Below the pieces are notes generated by a model, which saw only the letters and a program-made list of their open reading frames with translations, made no database searches and was not told where the DNA came from. 64,000 nt of DNA from Flabesymbios commensalis. Lineage: Eukaryota > Annelida > Polychaeta > Terebellida > Flabelligeridae. Where the stretch lies: the NCBI GenBank assembly GCA_964017125.1, contig OZ024903.1, positions 63,838,578 through 63,902,577 on the forward strand. Direction: 5' to 3'. Shown one piece after another: positions 34,741 to 48,500 of this stretch; within the stretch, counting starts at the first letter, position 1, and each line of letters begins with the position of its first letter. A program made the position numbers and the translations under genes.

Positions 34741-37700
34741 TGAGTTACGTAGAACATGTTTGTTAGGGTGGCTTCTTGACCATAGTTTTTTTCAATTATT
34801 TACGCGATCTTCTCTATGTGAAAACGCTTCGGTGATCGGAGGGTCACTTTTTACTAACCAAAACCACCCAAATTCACACGAATATTAATGACACTCTAAT
34901 AAAATATATTTAATAAAAAAATTAACAAAACTTTATAACTCTTATTAATTATATGATTTGCGACATAGGGGCCTACATTTTCTGTATCAATCTACGGCCA
35001 ATTTTTCGGAAGTCGAAAAACAATTTTTTAAAATTATATATATATATTAATGTAAGTTTGATAGCTGCATATCGTAGGCACTTATTTTCTATCTAATTCA
35101 TGACCACTTTTGTTTCTCTATCACAAAAATTGAGTTACGTGTAACACATTTTGTCAGGGTACTCTTTTGACCATAGTTTTTCCCAATTATTTACGCGATC
35201 TACTGATGTGAAAACGCTTCAGTGATCAGAGGGTCACTTTTTACCAACCAAAACCATCCAAATTCACACGGAATATGCATGAGACTATAATAAATCATGT
35301 TCAATAAAAAAATTAGCAAAACTTTGAAACTCTTAATAATTATATAATTTCCGCCGTACAACTAATGTATAAATCTACGTCATTTTTTTCTGAAGTCTAA
35401 TTTTTTTTTTTTTTTTAATATTGTTTCAATGTAATTTTGATAGTTGCATGTCGTAAGTATTTATGTTTTATCAAATTCAAGACCCCTTTTGTTTCTCTAT
35501 CTTAAAAATTGAGTTACGTAGAGCATGTTTTGTAAAGATACAATCTTGGCCAGTTTTTTTTCAAAAATTTACGCGATCTACTCTATGTGAAAACGCTTCA
35601 GTGATCAGAGGGACACTTACTTCCAACCAAAAACACCCAAATTCACACGGAATATTAATGAGACTCTAGTAAAATATATTCAATAAATAAATTGACACAA
35701 CTTTATAATTCTTAACAATTATATGATTTGCGACATAGGGGCCTACACCTTCTCTGTAAATCTAAGGCCAATTTTTCGGAAGTCGAAAAACAATTTTAAA
35801 AAATTATATATATATATTTTAATGTAATTTTGATAGCTACATGTCGTAGGCACTTATTTCCTATCCAATTCATGACCTCTTTTGTTTCTCTATTTCAAAA
35901 ATTGAGTTACGTATAACACATTTTGTCAGGGTACTCTTTTGACCATAGTTTTTCCCAATTATTTACGCGATCTACTGATGTGAATCAGAGGGTCACTTTT
36001 TACCAACCAAAACCATCCAAATTCACACGGAATATGTATGAGGCTATAATTAGCATGTTCAATAAAAAAATTAGCAAAACTTTGAAACTCTTAATAATTA
36101 TATAATTTGCACCGTACAACTAATGTATAAATCTACGTCATTTTTTTCTGAAGTCTATTTTTTTTTTTTCAAAATATTGTTTCAATGTAATTTTGATAGC
36201 TGCATGTCGTAAGTATTTATGTTTTATCAAATTCAAGACCCCTTTTGTTTTTCTTTCTCAAAAGTTGAGTTACGTATAACATGTTTTGTCTTGACCATAG
36301 TTTTTCCTAATTATTTACGCGATCTACTGTATGTGAAAGCACTTCAGTGATTAGAGGGTCACTTTTTACCAACCAAAACCATCCAAATTCACACGGAATA
36401 TGTATGAGACTATAGTAAATCATGATCAATAAAAAAATTAGCAAAACTGTGAAAGTCCTAATAATTATATAATTTGCGCCGTACAACTAATGTATAAATC
36501 TACGTCAATTTTTTCTGATATCTAAATTTCTTTTTTTTCAAAATTTAATTTCAATGTAATTTTGATAGCTGCATGTCGTAAGTATTTATGTTGTATCAAA
36601 TTCAAGACCCCTTTTGTTTCTCTATCTTAAAAATTGAGTTACGTAGAGCATGTTTTGTAAAGGTACAATCTTGACCAGTTTTTTTTTCAAAAATTCACGC
36701 GATCTACTCTATGTGAAAACGCTTCAGTGATCAGAGGGTCACTTTCTACCGACCAAAACCACCCAAATTCACACGGAATATTAATGAGACTCTAGTAAAA
36801 TATATTCAATAAACAAATTAACACAACTTTATAATTCTTAACAATTATATGATTTGCGACATAGGGGCCTACACCTTCTGTGTAAATCTAAGGCCAATTT
36901 TTCGGAAGTCGAAAAACAATTTAAAAAAATTATATATATATTTTAATGTAATTTTGATAGCTGCATGTCGTAGGCACTTATTTTCTATCCAATCCATGAC
37001 CTCTTTTGTTTTTCTATCTCAAAAATTCAATTACGTATAACACATTTTGTCAGGGAACTCTTTTGACCATAGTTTTTCCCAATTATTTACGCGATCTACT
37101 GTATGTGAAAACGCTTCAGTGATCAGAGGGTCACTTTTTACCAACCAAAACCATCCAAATTCACACGTAATATGTATGAGACTATAATAAATCATGTTCG
37201 ATAAAAAAATTAGCAAAACTTTGAAACTCTTAATAATTATATAATTTCCGCCGTACAACTAATGTATAAATCTACGTCATTTTTTTCTGAAGTCTGAATT
37301 TTTTTTTTTTTCAAAATTTTGTTTCAATGAAATTTTGATAGCTGCATGTCGTAAGTATTTACTTTGTATCAAATTCAAGACCCCTTTTGTTTCTCTATCT
37401 TAAAAATTGAGTTACGTAGAGCATGTTTTGTAAAGGTACAATCTTGACCAGTTTTTTTCAAAAATTCACGCGATCTACTCTATGTGAAAACGCTTCAGTG
37501 ATCAGAGGGTCACTTTCTACCGACCAAAACCACCCAAATTCACACGGAATATTAATGAGACTCTAGTAAAATATATTCAATAAACAAATTAACACAACTT
37601 TATAATTCTTAACAATTATATGATTTGCGACATAGGGGCCTACACCTTCTGTGTAAATCTAAGGCCAATTTTTCGGAAGTCGAAAAACAATTAAAAAAAA

Positions 37701-38600
37701 TTATATATATATTTTAATGTAATTTTGATAGCTGCATGTCGTAGGCACTTATTTTCTATCCAATCCATGACCTCTTTTGTTTCTCTATCTCAAAAATTCA
37801 ATTACGTATAACACATTTTGTCAGGGAACTCTTTTGACCATAGTTTTTCCCAATTATTTACGCGATCTACTGTATGTGAAAACGCTTCAGTGATCAGAGG
37901 GTCACTTTTTACCAACCAAAACCATCTAAATTCACACGTAATATGTATGAGACTATAATAAATCATGTTCGATAAAAAAATTAGCAAAACTTTGAAACTC
38001 TTAATAATTATATAATTTCCGCCGTACAACTAATGTATAAATCTACGTCAATTTGTTCTGAAGTCTGAATTTTTTTTTTTTTCAAAATTTTGTTTCAATG
38101 AAATTTTGATAGCTGCATGTCGTAAGTATTTACTTTGTATCAAATTCAAGACCCCTTTTGTTTCTCTATCTTAAAAATTGAGTTACGTAGAGCATGTTTT
38201 GTAAAGGTACAATCTTGGCCAGTTTTTTTTCAAAAAATTACGCGATTTACTCTATGTGAAAACGCTTCAGTGATCAGAGGGTCACTTTTTACCAACCAAA
38301 ACCACCCAAATTCACACGGAATATTAATGAGACACTAGTAAAATATATTCAATACATTTTTTTACAATAGGCCTACTGCTTTATAAAAAATATTAATAAT
38401 TATATGATTTTCGGCATAGGGGACTAAGCTTTCTGTATAAATCTACGGTAAATTTTTATGAAGTCTAAAAAAAATAAAAATATGATTTTATTGCTATTAT
38501 GATCGCTGCATGTCGTAGGTATTTATGTTATCTCAAATTCAAGACCCCTTTTGTTTCTCTATCTCAAAAATTAAGTTCCTTAGAGCATGTTTTGTAAAGC
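34741..38600. repeat. Dimeric satellite: about 385-bp monomers, about 771-bp higher-order unit, ten monomers
   Basis: 'tgagttacgta' opens monomers at about 34741, 35131, 35511, 35903, 36266, 36634, 37027, 37407, 37798 and 38179. 'tttacgcgatctact' follows some 60 bp later. Two monomer types alternate: type A has 'gcgacataggggcctaca', type B has 'gccgtacaactaatgtataa'. The last dimers are nearly identical (37027-37798 against 37798-38570), while the first and last monomers are diverged, as usual at satellite edges. Confidence 0.93.
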
Positions 38601-38940
38601 TATTTGGTTGGTTGGCTGGATAGTTGTTTTTTTAGTTACTTTGTTGGTTGGTTGGCTGGTTGTTTGGTTATTCGATTGGTTGGCTGGCTGGATAGTTGGT
38701 TGGCTGGCTGGCTGATTGGTTATTTCGTTGGTTTGTTATTTGGTTGTTTGGCTGGCTGGTTGGTTGGTTGGCTGGATAGTTGGTTTGTTGGTATATTTCT
38801 TTTTGTTGGTTACTTGGTTGGATGGTTATTAGGTTGGTTGGCTGTCTGGATAGTTGGCTGTCTGGATAGTTGGTTGGATGTTTGGTTGGTTGGCTGGTTG
38901 GTTATTTGGTTGGCTGGCTTACTGACTGGTTAGTTGATGA
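38600..38940. repeat. GGTT/GGCT microsatellite
   Basis: Interrupted (TTGG)n with GGCTGG and GGATAG variants over about 340 bp, directly following the last satellite monomer. Confidence 0.9.
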
Positions 38941-40560
38941 TTTGGTTATTCTGAACAATAAAGAAAAGAACGAAAATCTCGCCGCATTTCCGCATTAAAG
39001 GAATCACACATGCCGCATACCGTACCCTTTCAGTGCAATGATCGACATTAGACGTCAGAATCTGACGTCCTTCATATGTCTGATATATCAACCTTCTGAT
39101 GGCTATCATATAATATGTTTCCTTACTAACCCTCTGGTATCTAAAGGACCACAATCATGTATGTATCATGCACAAACCCTATGGGGGCTGGACGATCTTA
39201 TGTCTCATATATCAAGCTTCTGCATGGTAACTGGGGTATCATGTTTCATGTATGCACCTCTGGGGCCTAGAATATCATAGGTGTCATTTATTAAGCCTAT
39301 ATGAGGTCTATACTGTCATGTATCATGCATTAACCTTCTCATGGCTGGATCTACAGTAGGCCTATCATTATGTTTCATGTAGACCATTCTTTGCGCTAGA
39401 CAAGAATACCACACATATTATTCATTAACCCTCTGGTAGGTAGACGATCATATTATATATTTTATGTTAGGCCTAGCTAGCTTATTGTAACTAGAGCATT
39501 ATATACTTCATCTATTAACCCTCCTGGGCTAAGCCCACCACATGCATCATTCATTAACTCTCTGAAGGCTAGATGATCATCTGTTTCATAAGTGATTTTT
39601 TTCTTTAATGTAGAATATGATCAACGTATACGCATATGTATGCAGACATGAGTGTGGCCTACACCATGTGTTTTCAAGCCCCTTTGACTTTTTATCGCGT
39701 CCAAAAACGCGCCCAAATCGCGTTTTGTGTGTTTAAAAAACGCGTCTAAATCGCGTTACGTATCGCACGACACAAAAAAATTATTTACGCGTATACATAT
39801 GAAAACGCTTCACACGGAATATGCCTCATGATCCCATTCAAATGTGGGTATTTTAATAAACGCCCTCCCCCCCCCCCCCCCCTCCACACACACACACAAA
39901 CGAGACATATTTAACCAATGTTGTTTTCATACTGGACAAGCATCGTAGACGGTGTGCTAACATTAGAACAACATTGGGTGAGCAATTCCTGTTGTTTGTT
40001 TGGTCTGCTTTGTTTTCCCAGCATTTTTTCAGCTTTGGCCCGGTGTTGGGTCAACTGTGACGTTGGCCTGACATTGGCCTGGGCTGGGTTAATTCCACGT
40101 ATTAAATTTAGGATAATTTTAATTTCAGAATTTGAATTTATCATGTCGGCTACATTGTGTTTATTTACATCATAGACTATATTTGATTTATTATCTCATT
40201 ATTCTTGTACACAATACTGAAACATGAGGCGCTAAAACTGATTCATCAACCCCAATTCGGGTTTGGTGTTTGTATGTTAAATTTGAGAATAACAAAGTGA
40301 ATAATAATAATAATAATACATGTTTCTTTTCTGCTACTCTATTTTTTCGAAAATCAACAAAAAGAATTCAAAATGTGATAAGCCCCATCTGGTACTGGCC
40401 ATTGGTGTGACACTCGATAACTCACAGCATGGCATCTGAATCACAGTGGTCGACTTGGGAACTGTCGATCATCACACACCCCTCCCCCAGTCCTGATGGT
40501 GAGAGGGTGATTTTTCCGCTAGAGATAAGGCGGAAAAGCGCGAAAACTAAGTCATTCTTC
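38940..40560. other. Intergenic, decayed short repeats
   Basis: 39050-39600 repeats phrases such as 'catgtatcatgcattaaccttc' at 45-60-bp intervals, a decayed tandem repeat. 39781-39835 is a shortened piece of the satellite monomer. 39868-39898 is a C run followed by (CA)n. 40300-40319 is (AAT)n. No exon supported. Confidence 0.55.
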
Positions 40561-40599
40561 CTTAAGATTTTGTTCGCAACGGATGTTGAAAAATAACTT

Positions 40600-40720
40600 A
40601 TATTGCGAGATTACCTACTAATTTCTTATTGCGAATGCCTATTGGTGTTGCAATACCATCGACAAATACCAGCCTTTCTGACGTTTGAATTCGGAATTGC
40701 CAAGGAATTCTACTTTGCAG
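40600..40720 (+). other. Possible 5' untranslated exon of the KDZ-like gene
   Basis: CTTTGCAG|GTAAGAG at 40720/40721 is a strong donor; the matching acceptor is TTATTCCAG at 42504. No frame through it reaches an ATG before a stop, so if used it is untranslated. The 5' boundary is unknown. Confidence 0.4.
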
Positions 40721-41237
40721 GTAAGAGCTCAATAACATTTGTCAAAAGTGTATCATGTGCGTATGAATAAGTGACATATCTGGTGCTATGAGTCAGTTGC
40801 AATTTCAATGAATTCAATGGAAAATATGCATCGAAAAATGAACGAAAAATTAAATACAATTAATCGCTGCATTGTAAATATAGCGCCAATAGATTATAAC
40901 ATCTTAAAGCAGATATACATTGTAAATATGGGGCCAATAGTTTGATGATAGTTTAGCTGGCAGCTATTTCCAAATGGTGGATATTTAAGCCGTACCAGTT
41001 TTTAACCTTTCAAGCGTTTATCACGACGAAATTCTATTTTTACAATTTTAGTAGCGCTATTAAAAAATTCAGGATGGCTATTCGGCAGAGTTACAATGAC
41101 AATGTCAAACAAAAACATTTCTGAAGGTATAACGTGTAAACAAGACTATCAGATAATTTACCTCCAAATTTACAAATTTAAATCAATTTTGTTAATAACG
41201 TGGTTGAGACACATCTGAAATTGACTGGAAATTCCAG

Positions 41238-41371
41238 TTAACTGCCCAACAAACACACACTGTTTGTAAAACATTTGTAGGCCTACAACGCCGGCCCAAC
41301 GTCTTCTTCGTTGATCCAACATTGTACAAATGTTATACAAATGTTTTGTATTTGCTGGGTTTGCAGTTAAA
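41238..41371. mobile_element. Palindromic mini-element, CCCAGCAAA family
   Basis: Related to 2794-2904: right end reverse complement CCCAGCAAATACAAAACATT, left end CCCAACAAACACACACTG. The shared core is 'ggcccaacgtcttc'. Pairing extends outward through AGTTAACTGC/GCAGTTAA. Located in the putative 5' UTR intron of the KDZ-like gene. Confidence 0.7.
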
Positions 41372-41822
41372 GGGTTGATGGTTTAGCAGCTTTTGCCGAC
41401 TGAAATCATTTCATTTATTAAGCTAAATTTCAGTTTGAAGCCTGCCGCAAAATTTGTTATGAAAATGAAAAGCATATTTACACCATTGGACATAAGAGTT
41501 TATTGTAAGGATAATAACGGTATTGATTATACTGGTAGTGAATACAAATATTAAATATGGATGAATTATCACGTTCTAACGTCATGAATGAATAACGTCG
41601 TAAAGTAGCCATGAATAAAATATATTTTGTCTTTTTGGAACAAATGCTTAGTTTCTCGATCATTTAGAGATTCTGGCACGCCTATTAATTGCGCAGGTCT
41701 AAGAAATCGTAAGACCAGGCAACGCGTAATGATCATTTTACGACCACTAGTAACATTAGCTTCTCAGATAACGTGCAGGGCACTCGATGGGAGTCTGAAA
41801 TGGCGGGAGGCTGCCTTCGTAT

Positions 41823-41929
41823 CCAGTAAACACGAGACATGGATACACTGTTGGTAAAATGTTGAATCAACGTCTCCGACGCTCGCCCAACATTCATTCA
41901 ACACCAGATCCATGTCTCGTGTTTGCTAG
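41823..41929. mobile_element. Palindromic mini-element, CAAACACGAGACATGG ends
   Basis: Left arm CCAGTAAACACGAGACATGG and right arm reverse complement CTAGCAAACACGAGACATGG; core 'caacgtctccgacgctcgcc'. Same architecture as 2794-2904 with a different arm sequence. Confidence 0.75.
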
Positions 41930-42537
41930 ATAACGGTAGTCATTCAAATTAAAATAAATGGCTCTAATCAGAGACGACGGAAGCGAACCGGCTGCTAGCC
42001 TAAAATATTAGGCGCTGAGCCAATGCTGTTTTAATGCTGGGTCAGCGTCATAAACATCGGCTCGTACTAAATGGGTAATTAGATTTAAAACAAAGTTGAG
42101 CTAAAGAGCCTGGGGCACATTACAATTATTCGACGTCCCTGCTTTATTAGAATCATTATGTCGTTGTGAGTTGTTGGATACTCTGATATACGAATACAGG
42201 CCTATATGATGCCATATACAACCTTAAGTTCTTCTTGGTGATACAAACAAAAGTTTCTGTGAACATGATCAAGTTGGTACATTAATGTTAAAATCATATA
42301 ATTTTTAAAAGTAGGTCTATATTTGATTTCATAAACTAAAATAATTTTAGAAAAATATTTATTATTTTTGATTATATGAGATTTTTAACTTTTCAATTTC
42401 ATTTGTCCGATCATTAAAATGACGTCATAAATAATTGCAACAATCCCACATAATTATTACTTCATCAGAATACTGTATTTTATTCGTTTTTTTTATTATT
42501 CCAGGTTGAGTTCGTTAAAATTGCATTCAAGTTCATT

Positions 42538-45500
42538 ATGGCCAGCTTCGGAATCATGTCCCCTGAAAAATTTATTTCTGAAGTGCAGGTGAGTGAAATA
42601 ATTAGGCGTTATTAAATGAGGCATATGATAGATACTAAACGTTTTGGGTATTAGTTACCAATATGTGTATATCATGTGGTTGTCACTAATTAGAATATAT
42701 CATTGTTTTTTAAGGAACAATCGACGAAATTATATAAAGAGTTCCATGAAGCATCTAGATTATACAACGGTGACAGCATACAACTACACTCAGCCATTAG
42801 TCGAGTTTTCGTCAAACACCCTGTACTGTTGCACATATGGAAGTATCTCAGTGCTGATCAATCCTCTTTGGTGAGCGAAGCTAACTCATCTAATTACACA
42901 TACCGCTAATTAGTAACATTTTCAAATTAATTCGTCAGAATGCCACCAATTTAACAGTTCTATGTACATAATTATATCGTTTACAAAGGTCTATATATTG
43001 TTATATCTATTAATTAATATATTGATGAACCATGACAAAGCTCTTATATTTACCACATTATTACTTGTCTCCCATGAAACACTAATCAATGCGTAGCCTA
43101 TGTCTGTGAATAATTCAAGTTACAATTTCTAAATACATTCAAATGTTTACCACTGTTTTTATCCAGGACACACTGCTGAATTTAATGGAGACAGAGAAAC
43201 ACTTATTTATGGCACCCTCCAGTGCATTACATCAACAAATCATTGCTACACAGACTTCTGCAGTTTCATCATTATCTGCACCTCCGAAGATTACCACATC
43301 AATAGGCCCACCTCCACAACCCGCCTCAAAAGTTGAATTGCCTAGTGCTATGGATTCGAATGGTATGTATTATTAAAAGTATTATTTTTATTAAAATATT
43401 TTCTTTTATAGAAATAAAATGTCAGTGTATCACTGTAATTAATATACTGCAGTATACTTTAAATCACGCGTAGAATAAAATTTCACACATTCCGTCACAT
43501 CCGTACGTCATGTATTTGGGGATTGGTTTTTAAAGGGTGTTACACTCGTGCTTCAGTGGGCCGTGGGTTAATGAGCCTCGTGTGCCAAGGCGATTAGCCG
43601 CTATGATCGGTCGTCTCCCAGATAATTAGTGCCAATACCTCCGGGCAGTACCGTTATGTTTACTTTACGGCGTATACAATGTTACAGTGATCTATCATCA
43701 GGAAGGGTGATGCCAATTATTACGGTGAAGTGACAATTTAATGTCTGCAAGCAAAAAACAACCCAAATGATTATTTTTGCAAGAAATTTGATTTGGCCTC
43801 TTAGTTTTTTATTGGCATATTAAACATTAATTGAGTTCCGTTCACAGTAGGCCTAAATATGTATCCTTCCTTTTTGATACCCAACAAACGTGAGGCACTG
43901 AATCAATGTTTAGTTGATATCAAACATATTTATTGGGCTTTCTTAAAGCATGAGTTAGTACCAGGGATCATGAATGAATGGGGTTTTAGGCCACCTTTAT
44001 GCACAAATTGGCTAAAATAATCCAGTTGAACCTCCGGAGAAAGGTGAGATGAATGAGACGACACTGCACTCTGGACATATGATTCGAAATTCGATCCACT
44101 TTTTTTAAAACTTGAATACAAATAGCAGGTTATTTGCCTAACATAGTATGTTCAACTTGCAAACATTTATGGCTGGTGATTCTGTTCATTTGGTGTAAAT
44201 CATTTTTTCCATGTCATGCATGCGCACTGATGGTCCTAAAATATATTCAACAATCTACATGTTTCAGAAGATGCAGATAGTGTGCCTAATTTTATTGGTT
44301 CACCACCTTTATTCCACACCATTTACACAGCAGCAAAGATTGAGTGCGACGTGCAGCAACATATTGAGAAAGTATGCAGTGAGAGAGTGACTACACATAG
44401 AAATTCTACTCCCGCCCTTCTGGCAGCAGAAACATCCATACTAAATTTATCAACACTGCCCTGTTGTAGTGGCATCTTTTATGCCCTACCACTCACAGTC
44501 TACTTCTCTGGAGAACGTTTCCTATACATCAGATATTTTGAAAGTGGGAATTGTTATGGGTTTTTTGAATCAACATTTAAAAATGAAATTCGTGTTAAGG
44601 AAGGGAATAGATGCAACATATTAGGTAACAGGGTACACACCTCATGGGATCAAAAAGCGATGGAGAATCACCAGCTTGTTGACCACAGGCGACAAAGTAA
44701 GTGTAACGATAATAGTACATGTATATCATTGCTAAACGTAAACATATTTATTTATTGAATTAAGTTTTTATTCCACATGAACATCACAATAGAAAGCATC
44801 AGATAAGTAGGCTACTCATTAGCCTAATCAGACTATAAACTACCCGATTTGATAATGAATCGATAATTGATTGATATCAAAATGTTGTTTTCAGAATCTT
44901 CTGCACGAGATCGGTCGGATTTGACATTTAGAAATCTACTGGAAAAAAATGCAAATTCAATACTGAATTGTTTGCCGGTGGCTGAGTCACAATTGGGCAA
45001 AGTGTTTACAACCCACGGCATTTATTTCTATGCTGACCAACAGAAAAAAACCCTGCACGCTGGAAGGTACAATTACATTTTACTTATTTAGACAAATATA
45101 TGTAATCAGGCAAGCTATTATACAGGACATCTAAATTATAATACACATCGGCCTACACCACTTGTAATCGTATGCTATATTTTAAATACATGGATAACAT
45201 AAAATTAAAGGAGTGTAATTTTTCATATTGACAAGAACTGTATTCAGCAGATAATATATCTTAATAAATAAGTAGTCTTTATTTTTATGTACACATAACA
45301 GTAACACTTCAAACAGTTATGTCGCATACAATTATGTATCGTTATGGTGTATTTTAAATAAAATCAATTTAAGAGCAAATGCAACAATCCATTACAATAA
45401 AATTGTTTTCATTTTTACTCATATGAACATAGTCGTGGCGATATCAGCAAAATACATTTGATCAAATACATGGTAAGTATAAGAAATTTAAATCACAACT

Positions 45501-48500
45501 GATGTTACGTTATTTGTAGGACTTTGATATCCACGGGATCTATAAACAAAGAAGATTTGCAGCCAAAACTCCTGCAGTATAATATTACCAAACCAATCAC
45601 AACATCTGTAGAGCTGGATATCCTATGCAATTTCAAATGGGATACTAGTCCTCTAGGCCTCGAAATTCAATTTGATTTACTTGGATGTATACCAAATTTC
45701 CACCGTTGGCAATTAAGAAGAGAGTCAGGACTGAAGAAAGAACAATATTTTGTGAATAACGGCAGATCGCCAAGAAATCAAATTATATCGTCTCTGACTC
45801 AATCACACACTGATTCCAACGCAGTGTGTGCGGCCATTCTTCTTCAAGTAATTGAAAACAAATTTGCTTTACCTGTTTTCGAACCTACCAGTGAACACAC
45901 AGCCAAAAAAATTCGACGTAAAATTTCAGAAAGGAAGCCAGTGATATCCAAAACAGACTTGTGTGCTGCATTGGATATCACTGTCTCCAGTCCCGATACA
46001 GAGCCAGTGATTGGAAAAGGTATATTTTACAGCACATACTGCAAAGAACTCTTGGAAAGAGGACAATTTTTGTGGCGGTTGAGCAGCTCAACAAAAAATG
46101 TTGTAGTTATGAATGATTATAGTGTTGAGACAGGTGATTTCAAGGTGATTCATTATTATTATTTATTAAAAATAGACATTGATTTCAAAACAGAAACAAA
46201 TTTCCTTGCTTTCTTTGTGATCGGAGATGTATAATTATATAGGAGACTAATATATGTACTGATCATATATACTGTCCAAAATGGAAAAACTAATATATTT
46301 TTCATAAGTTTCTAATAATTTGAAAAAATATAATTAGGAAAAAGATCTATAAATTTAGCTGTTTAAAATCACCTTGATATTATTGTTTGAATATTATAAT
46401 TATATTTCTTCAGGTGAATGAATTCGTGCACACAACAAGGGATGTCACAGATGGGTTGGCTAGTACCTCATGCACCTGTTCAGCTTACAACCTCCTATCC
46501 AGAGCCTCCTGCAATAACAACAGCAATGAGGATGCTACATCACCTAGAGATAGAACTGCATGCTGTCATTGTCGACTATTAACAGAGCTTTGCACAGAGG
46601 TAGCTTTTGTTTATTAACCTTTTATTACCAAAGAATTTTGTTATATTTTCATTCACTGCAAACTATCAATAGCTACAGGAATTATATTGAAAACAATTAT
46701 AAAGTATCTAAGTGTAATAATACAAAGGCTTCAAATTTTCTTCGTTTTGATGAGTTTTATCACTTTGTATAAATTTTGTGCTTTTCTTTAAACAAAAATA
46801 TGTCACATGACACGCATGTGTAGGTAAGTTTTTATAATCGCAACAATGACAATTCTAGGTTAATCTAGGTATACTTCCATTTCCAAGAATATATTTCAAT
46901 ATGGTAGTGGGAATGCCATTAACTTATAACATATTATTTTTTGGTAAAAAAACTGAGACCAATGTGTGATTTATTGGCAAAAAACTGATAATAAATCTTG
47001 TGAGATATCAGAAATATTAAGCATAGTGGATGCAAGCTTTTGTATCACCTCTAATGATAATAAATAAGAAATCTATAAATTAAATTATTTTGAGATTATC
47101 ATAATAATAGGTGTATATTAAACTGTGAAATTTACAATAAAAAAAAATATATATTTTCATGTAACTGAACAATATATGAGACCCATCTAATAATAATAAT
47201 AAATAAATAAATAAATAATATAGTTACTTAAGTGTGAAAATGCATATTCTTGAAATATTTTACAATTGCTAACTTAATTTTGGTAAAGATAATTGGTCTG
47301 AACCAGAGAAAAAGTGTATTTTTTTCTATTTCCAAATATTCACATTACAGATCTCATTTCCTAAAAAATGTGCAATGCGGCAGATTTTATACACATTATG
47401 TTATTGTTACTCTTCTGACAGATTCTTCCTACACTTGACGATACACTAGTACCAGGAAAGGATCACGATTATGGTTTTCATTCAGGTAAAGATTTGCACA
47501 ACTCATCACAACATCTGAACCGGTTGGAATCTGCCACTCTGACAGCATTTAAAGAAGGAGCTCCCCCAGTGATTTTACTGACACCACAAGATGATGAATG
47601 TCTGAAGTACTCAGTGTGTTGTGAGAACACATGCCAATTTGTTCACATGTTCCCACATGCATCTAGATCTAGGTATGAAATAAGACAGGAGAGTGTAGTA
47701 AAACATTGAGTAAATAATAGACAATGACATACATAAATATACATGAAGATATGTTTTTCTAACAGTTTAATCCAATGAACAGTTTTTATCATGTTAATAT
47801 AATGGTTTGCTGCTTTTAAACTTAATTTTTACCGGGTATTATCAACTTTTAAGCATGACAAGTGACAACCATGATATTCTTGCTTATATTCAGATACATG
47901 ATTAAATGTGCATCCCGTCGCTGTCAACATGAATACGGAGGAAGGAAGAACTTACTTCACTTAGGCGAATCAACCGACCTCTGTACTCATCTCAAGACCT
48001 TCCGGGAACATGCCATCTTACCGGAAATCAGTGACAGTGGTGATACCCCTGAACATGATGAATTACTTTTAGGAAGAGATATTGTTGAAGAAGAACATAG
48101 CAAACCAGGGTCCCTTCCAAACAGCAAGGCATGTAATATTTTTTTTAATTCTTTGAAAAATAATGTTCAAATAAGAAATTAGGTGAGAAGGTTGTGATAT
48201 ATGTATAACAAAACCCAAATCAACATAAAGGTTCAGTTGGTGAGATATCATATCGTAAACACATTCAAAATTGTTGTATTTTTATACATTTGAAAGAAAT
48301 GATTATGCTATATATGCCAAGTTTAACCGTTGAATAATTAATAGTTTTCCAACCAGCTTTGCTGCTGCTGTTCTGAACCCCCCCCCCCCCTCTCCCCAGT
48401 AAAATGGCATCCCTGCCATCGATTTAAAAAATGACATTACTGATTCCCTATCAATGTCATAATTTTGTTCCTGTGAAAAAAAAAAATACTTCAGATATTA

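Noticed and set aside
40430-40500. Upstream ATG frame (MASESQWSTWELSIITHPS) as an N-terminal exon of the KDZ-like gene
   Set aside because: It has a weak GTGAGA donor and no confirmed phase match with 42505. The ATG at 42538 gives a complete frame without it.
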